This document shows positions 58,486-64,000 of a stretch of DNA of 64,000 nucleotides, piece after piece; within the stretch, counting starts at the first letter, position 1, and every line of letters begins with the position of its first letter. Made by a program: the position numbers and the translations under genes. The notes under the pieces were generated by a model, which was not told where the DNA came from, made no database searches, and saw only the letters and a program-made list of their open reading frames with translations. This stretch comes from Adiantum capillus-veneris. Lineage: Eukaryota; Streptophyta; Polypodiopsida; Polypodiales; Pteridaceae. The stretch lies in NCBI GenBank assembly GCA_014529385.2, contig CM043966.1, positions 86,522,087 through 86,586,086 of the forward strand, in the 5' to 3' direction.

Positions 58486-60336
58486 ATGACAACTCATCCA
58501 TCATTAGGGTTTCCCACTCAACTCAGAGCTATGCCACCTACACAAACAGCCAGAAATACTGCAACACCTATAACAAGAGGGTTGAGACAAGACCATGAGG
58601 CTTATCAATCATATCAAGCCAAACCTCAAGGCATGGCTCATGGATATTTGTTAAGTGATCATGTAACTCACTGGAAGCCAAACCAATCAACTAAAATGCG
58701 GAGGTTTGGAAGAGCAAAAGTGGAAATTGCTGGAGACTTAGAGGAGAAGCATCCTCTAATCAACAAACCCAACGTGAGGTTCATCAAAACCAATGAAGCC
58801 AGGAGAGTTCTAATGGATTACACTTATGATGGCCTTTATAGGTTACCTATTAAGGATCAAAACAACTTCTATAGATGTTTAAATTCCATTATTGAAGAGT
58901 TGACAGACTACAAGAACCTCTATGTCTTCACATACACAGATGACCAGGGAGTGCAAGTTCTAATGGTAGATAAGTATGGACGAGAGTACAAACTTATCAG
59001 CCCAATTGAGCTAGAAAGATATACATACATGGGTACTCCAATATCTGCTTACTACTTTCAACCGAGTGTAAGCGTACCAAGGTTTTTTGAAACTGATTTG
59101 CAAGAAGCTAACATTGAAGCTATGGGATCAAATGGACCTCAAACATCCAAAATAGATATTCATGGGAGTGTAGCTCCTACCTCATTGAGTGGAACCAAGA
59201 TACCACCAATTAGACTTACAAATCCATCAACATTTCCAAAACATGTCTCAAAGGGGATTCCACCAGGATTTTCTCCAAGACGAGAAGAAGGAACGAGGGA
59301 TGTCTTTGTGAGAGACCCCAACACGCTAAGATACATGGTTGAATCAGAACCAATGAGACCATATCAATTGGCCAAATGTGTCAAGAAGAAGTATGATGGA
59401 TTAAGGGATCCATACGTACATGCATCCTTGTTCAAACAAGTGTTAAGAGACGAACAAGTATTTTATTTTCATACACAGTATGAGGGATTTGGCTTAACCT
59501 TGGAAGGGATAGCATTGAATTGGTTCCAACTGTTGGACAAAAATGCCTTCTCAAACGTTGAACAACTGTTGTAAGAATTTGTTGTGGAGTTCTCTAAAAG
59601 GGGAATCAAGCATAACACAGTGTCCCAAATCTATGTATTCAAGCAAAAACAAGATGAGAGAGTGAAGGAAGCATCGCTACGCTTCAAACGATATATAGAG
59701 AGATGTCCGGAACGTGAGTTACCACAGGATGAAAGATTATCAATTCTCTTCATAGAGGGTTTTAAAAATGAAACTCTCAAGAAAGATTTGCACTTAAAAG
59801 GATGTACTTCCTTTGAACAAGTCACGAGAGAAGCGTTATACCTAGTTGACAATTGTAAAGCCTATGGCGAGGAAATTGGTGATACAAAGATCACTATGGA
59901 TAATGCTCCTTTAGCATCTAGTGAGACCAACACAAGGCAAGTGGTTATGTCTCAATTAATGACCAACCTAGATGAGCTAGCAGCGCAAGTAGCACAACAA
60001 ATAAAATGGTGTGCCATTGAGCAAAAATGGACCAATCATGAGATGAGTGAGTGCTACTATAATCAAACCTACACGAGGGGGATACTATTTGGACATCAAA
60101 TAGAAAAAAAAATTCCATTACCAAATCATCCATTATTTCAAAATAGGGTTGTATCAAGGGCTTTACAAAGAGCTGAGGTATCTAGGCTAGGGCAAGAACC
60201 GATGAGAAAACTCTATTCATTGAATGAGGACACTCTGATGTTCATAGACAATCAAGAGCGTAGACCAGAGACCATTCTAGCTAAGCAAGAACAACCATCA
60301 ATTGTGCCACTAGTGACTCAACAAGATGGACCATGA
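58486..60336 (+). pseudogene. Ty3/gypsy gag, long N-terminal extension, broken
   Basis: One frame from MTTHPSLGFPTQL to 60336 with one stop at 59572. Residues 1-280 are an unusual extension (RRFGRAKVEIAGDLEEKH, YTYDGLYRLPIKDQNNFYRC, YVFTYTDDQGVQ) that was not recognised. The retrotransposon gag domain follows: TLEGIALNWFQLL, EFSKRGIKHNTVSQIYVFKQ, SLRFKRYIERCPERE, LSILFIEGFKNETLKKDL. It ends at a TGA that replaces the first Cys of a zinc knuckle (x-YKCGGNHxAKNC, with a second stop TAG inside). The element is a chain-terminated gag with no enzyme genes. Confidence 0.8.
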
Positions 60337-61099
60337 TACAAGTGTGGAGGTAATCATTAGGCCAAGAATTGTTCTCGGAGATAATTGGATATTGTTTGGA
60401 GTGTGCCATTACACACGTTGTTCCTAATTGTCCTAAACACCCAAACAAACAGGGGAAGACAACAATGAATTTTGTGGGAGTATTACCTTCTCCAAGTGGA
60501 TCAAAGGAAAAACCCAAAATTCCTGTGAAGGTAGTGACTAGAGCCCAAGGAAAAGAAAATGCTAAGGACCAAGCTAATGAGGAGAAAGATCAACAACCCA
60601 AACAAGGGGAAACAACTAGTGTGTCAGTGAGGACTGGGAGAAAATCCTTGAAAGCCAAAAGAGACAGAATTAAAGCAAAAACAATTACAAATCAAACTAC
60701 ACTACAAACAGAATTACAAATCAAACTACACTACAAACAGAATTACAAGAGACAAAGGAGCAGTTAAAACAAGAACGGGAAAACAAAACGGTGGTGAGCG
60801 ATAAGAAACCAAGGAAGGCGTCTTGCGGAGGATCTGTGTAGGTAGACAAAGTCCTTGAGCCATTAGATGCTGCACTGGAAGCATATGAGGCTAGATTGAA
60901 ACCCAACCAAACGCTAGAGCAACAAGGGATGAAATATCCTCATGCTGAGGTAGGGACTGAGAGGTTGAAAATGTGTAAGGAATTGGTAAAAACTGCACAG
61001 GCAATGATGGAGCTTGAAGCACCAATTCCACCTCTAGAAAAAAACCAAAAAGTCTTGGATTTGAAATGCCTAGAGGTGATAGATTTACTAATGCTATAG
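60337..61099 (+). pseudogene. gag C-terminal part: second knuckle and charged tail
   Basis: After a frame change near 60370 a second knuckle, CLECAITHVVPNC, appears with the same CX2CX3HX4C spacing as the broken first one. A Lys-rich tail follows, including a short direct repeat at about 60695-60740 (ACAAATCAAACTACACTACA, twice). 60896-61099 gives a last open stretch (MKPNQTLEQQGMKYPHAEVG). No protease or pol follows; sequence passes straight to LTR-like DNA at about 61110. Confidence 0.65.
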
Positions 61100-61109
61100 A
61101 TAGATTTTC

Positions 61110-61245
61110 TCCTTAGGTTCACTTATTGAGATTGACACCCTCAACGAGTCTCCGTACCCCATCCAAGTCGCTTTCATGAGTATTGACATTATGTTAGTTC
61201 CATATAGCTATGTTGCAGACATCCAATCGTAGTGACCCACTAACA
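61110..61245 (+). repeat. 3' LTR end fragment of the gag-only gypsy element
   Basis: Collinear with 55744-55870: GTTCACTT, TTGACA.CCT, GAGT.TCC.T.CC.CATCC, AGTCGCTT, TATTGA.ATT, TATAGCTATG/GAGCTATG, GACCC.C.AACA. Similarity is about 70-75% by eye. Most of the LTR and the polypurine tract are missing, so this copy is truncated, or it belongs to a related element. Confidence 0.55.
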
Positions 61246-61522
61246 ACACCCGTGGTTTAGAGTATTGTAAATTTCAAAGAGTAGTGTAGGTTTAACATTG
61301 ATAAACTGGCACTGATTCCTATCAATAATGGTTAAGGAATAGGCAATTCTAGAAAGATTCCATAATGGGACTCGATGGTGTTCCCCATATCTTGTAAATA
61401 GGCATGCTAACTGAGGTAATAAATAGCAATTCCGCTTAGTACCCTATCAATTAATGAACAAATCCAACCTTTCAAAGATTACTCAAGGACCTCTCTTCTT
61501 AACTAAGAAAAGAGAAAACTTA

Positions 61523-61534
61523 GCTCTGATACCC
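61523..61534 (-). promoter_or_regulatory. primer site and LTR start of another minus-strand element
   Basis: Plus strand GCTCTGATACCC, then A and TGTCAGAGAATC from 61536. On the minus strand this is a tRNA-iMet primer site (one mismatch at its first base) next to an LTR end. Only about 275 bp separate it from the unrelated LTR fragment on its left, so the internal region is gone. Confidence 0.5.
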
Positions 61535-61535
61535 A

Positions 61536-64000
61536 TGTCAGAGAATCTAGTATTTTCTTACAAACACAACGGAATTAAAATTATGGAAGGGGAGTTTTCC
61601 ATTGGTTTCATTGTTGTAGCTTGTTGCTAATTCTATAGTTGGCTTAGGTGCACTTAAAATCCTTACTAGACTTCTTAGTTTGTAAAACTTTCTCGTGCCA
61701 GATATTAGTGTTTCTCAATGGAAGTTTCTCCAGCTCAAGTGGAAAATATGGCTTGTGAAAAAACAATTTTTGTCGATGATTCGTTCCGTTGATTCAATAA
61801 GAGCTGGCTAGCTCTAATCAGAGCGAGTTAGAGATAAATTCAACTCAAAATGTGGCATTACATAGGCTCTTCAATAGCCAGATTTGGATAGAATTCGATC
61901 TTGCCTCGTGATTGGCAAAGAAAATTCAATCCGCTTTTATACGAATTTACCTTCAAAAATTCTCAAATTTTAATGAATGAAAAAAGGGCCAACTTGAAGG
62001 TCTCATAGCTTTTAGGTCAAGTTTGAAAGTTTTTGCCGGGATTAACCCTAAAGCTTGTAAAATTTTACCAAGTTTCTTCAAGACAAGCTTTGCAGTGCAA
62101 GCCGCAATTTTGCAAGTTCAACTCGTGTTAAAAATACACTCATGAATGTTGTTTTTTTGCTAGAAGCCTATGCAATGGAGGGTGTTTGCTCGACTATGAT
62201 GGCTTTTGAACTATGCTCCATGGATTTCAATTGATTTTGATGCGGTTCGGTGCTTTGAAGAATCTTCTTGGGATCATGTGGTTTTGATTTGAGGCTCTAG
62301 GAGTTTCTTTTTTGTTTTCTAATCGCACTCGATGGTCTTTTTTGATTGTGTTCAAGAGGACTCCATGGTTTTCAACTTGATGCTTGGCGAGATATTTATG
62401 GGCTCGGGGATTTCCAACGGGGACCCATGGAGTTTCGAACTCTCGTGAGAAGATAGGGTTCACTTTATCCAAAACTTGTTCAAATCTAAAGCTGTCGACC
62501 TTAAATTTTTACGAGGTGGATTCTACACTTTCATTGAAAAGTTTAGACTTATGTCGAATCTTTCTTCTCATGCATAGTTTTCACCTTCTCATAAAGGGGT
62601 GAAAAGGATCCGAAGCAGACTCCATATAATCGGTTTCTAGAGTTTGAGAAGGTGCGTGAAAACTATTCCAAAGATGGAATTCCCCTCTTTTCACAAGGCT
62701 AGAGTGCGATGATGCCCAATCTTGGGTTTTTTTCACACAAATCATAGTTATCAATAAGATGTATTGGTGCAACTATGCCAAAATGGGCATAGTTAAAAAA
62801 GACCTTGCATAGTTGCATAAAAGACAAGTAACTAGTACATGTGTGACCATGCAAGAGGCACAATTATGTCAAAGAGTAATTGTTAACTATGCACCGCGTG
62901 ACCATTGCCTTAATGATGTTTCTTTGCAAGTGTGATTTGGTATGCTAGTTGTGTCGTTTTCCATTGAGCTCTATGTGAGCTTTACTCAAGTGAAGCAAAC
63001 ACATCCCTTTTCCACCAGTCAGGCTCACAAAGTGAGCTCAAATCAAAATTGAAAGGTTAGGCATTACCAACTCAACGTTATTTATCAAACAGCTTTGAAA
63101 GATTTCATTTCCCATTATCTGGGACAAGTGAATACTTCAACATTTAAATTTTCTTTTGCAAGCAGGTCGAGCTCGGTAAGCAGGTAGCGATGGCTTGGTA
63201 TGGAAGAGTTGAGATGGCTATTTTACAGTGGTAGAGGACCATTTCAAGCGCGGTAGGTGCATATTGGTAACGCAGCTTTAGACTTTGCAATGTCCACTCC
63301 GCCTCCATTATCATGTTTGTTGCTAGTTGTGCGGTCATTCGGAAGCTTAAATGCAACTTATGTGAATCAACGCTAGTCATTCAATCACACGATGAGTGAG
63401 CATTACCATTTCTTGATTTTTGACATTGAGAACACAGTTAATGATCTTGCTGAAAATTATACGCTATCGTGGGAATGGCAACTCCCTCGTATTATTAAAA
63501 TTGGGGAGGACTATGCAAACTCCCCCTGTAAGGAGACTTGCATGTTTTTTGTTTTGAAACATGAAAATGGAACAAGAAACAATTAATAACATTGACATCT
63601 TGTATCATTAAGAACATTGAGCTTAAACCCTTCTTGTGGTTTTTCACAAGGTAAACCTTTGTTGAAACACTACGATTGATCCCATTTTTACAAGGTACAC
63701 CTCTCCTTGCTTCATTTTTTAATAGCATAAAAAATAGAACTTATCGAATTTTTTTCAATTGAGAAGTGTTGAAATGGCATATACAAATTTTCAATACTTT
63801 GTTCAATCTCAATTCAATGCGCACACAGCTAACAAAGCACTCTACTTGGTGACCCTAAGACGCTTTTCTCTTTCCTCAGTGAATCTAGAGTGAGCCACTT
63901 GGCACAATCATAACCCTTGATCTAAACTGCAAATCTACTATCACCTGCCTCGGGCTTGTGTCAGCTTTTTTAGGAGCAAAATGGGCTCTATTCATAGCGG
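61536..64000. other. no gene seen; LTR remnant then unassigned DNA
   Basis: The first part is presumably the LTR of the element above; its outer end was not found. A perfect 9-bp stem, AACTATGCC / GGCATAGTT, lies at 62771-62794 among repeated CATAGTT words. Open frames here are short, lack domains and have no supporting signals. Confidence 0.5.

Overview
The window reads as nuclear DNA of a land plant, very probably a seed-free lineage such as a fern (inference, not shown directly). It holds plant-type Ty1/copia and Ty3/gypsy retroelements, CACTA/EnSpm and hAT DNA transposons, spliced genes with GT-AG introns, long (GA)n/(CT)n tracts and no bacterial-style operons. No conserved housekeeping gene was recognised. 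Nearly every coding signal belongs to a mobile element, an element-associated gene or a broken gene.

Layout. 1-3.6 kb: minus-strand hAT transposase debris and short palindromes. 3.6-9.3 kb: microsatellites, three (CT)/(GA)-associated foldbacks and a palindrome-rich satellite. A 280-bp segment at 4.9 kb recurs inverted at 9.8-10.05 kb. 10.06-11.05 kb: 3' end of a chromodomain gypsy element (chromovirus) whose LTR carries a dense heat-shock-element-like array just upstream of a TATA box. 11.05-18.25 kb: a decayed gene resembling the DUF7869 family, split by a complete Ty1/copia element (12734-17429; 321-bp LTRs, TSD TAGCA). Removing the element and one TSD copy restores the gene's reading frame. 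17.35-22.75 kb: copy 1 of a segmental duplication that starts inside the copia 3' LTR. Copy 2 is at 46.02-50.73 kb. Each copy carries the 3' tail of the broken gene, a gag-only minus-strand copia remnant and several length-variable microsatellites. 23.2-30.0 kb (minus): a nine-exon gene with intact frame and only phase-0 introns, next to a long Tnp2-like (CMC/EnSpm-related) transposase and a small unknown ORF. 30-41.6 kb: mostly non-coding, with several local duplications and two of the longest microsatellites. 41.67-45.2 kb: a CACTA element end with CACTAC terminus, subterminal repeats, an intact two-exon TNPA-like gene and a decayed transposase with DUF4218 and DUF4216 regions. 50.9 kb: a 155-bp foldback. 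52.2-54.7 kb (minus): gypsy gag-protease remnant with an initiator-Met-type primer site. 55.0-61.25 kb (plus): a gag-only gypsy element with an Asp-tRNA-type primer site, a long leader carrying about six diverged ~270-bp repeats centred on a CGATCGCGATCG palindrome, and a degenerate gag. 61.5 kb to the end: another LTR/primer-site remnant and sequence with no recognisable gene.

Order of events from nesting: the DUF7869-like gene was hit by copia (LTRs now about 3.4% apart). Much later (copies differ by well under 1% by eye) the LTR tail plus about 5 kb of flank was duplicated about 28 kb away, with the left breakpoint in a (CT)n tract. The intact-looking coding units are the nine-exon gene, the Tnp2-like large exon and the CACTA TNPA-like gene. 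They are the best candidates for recent or current activity.
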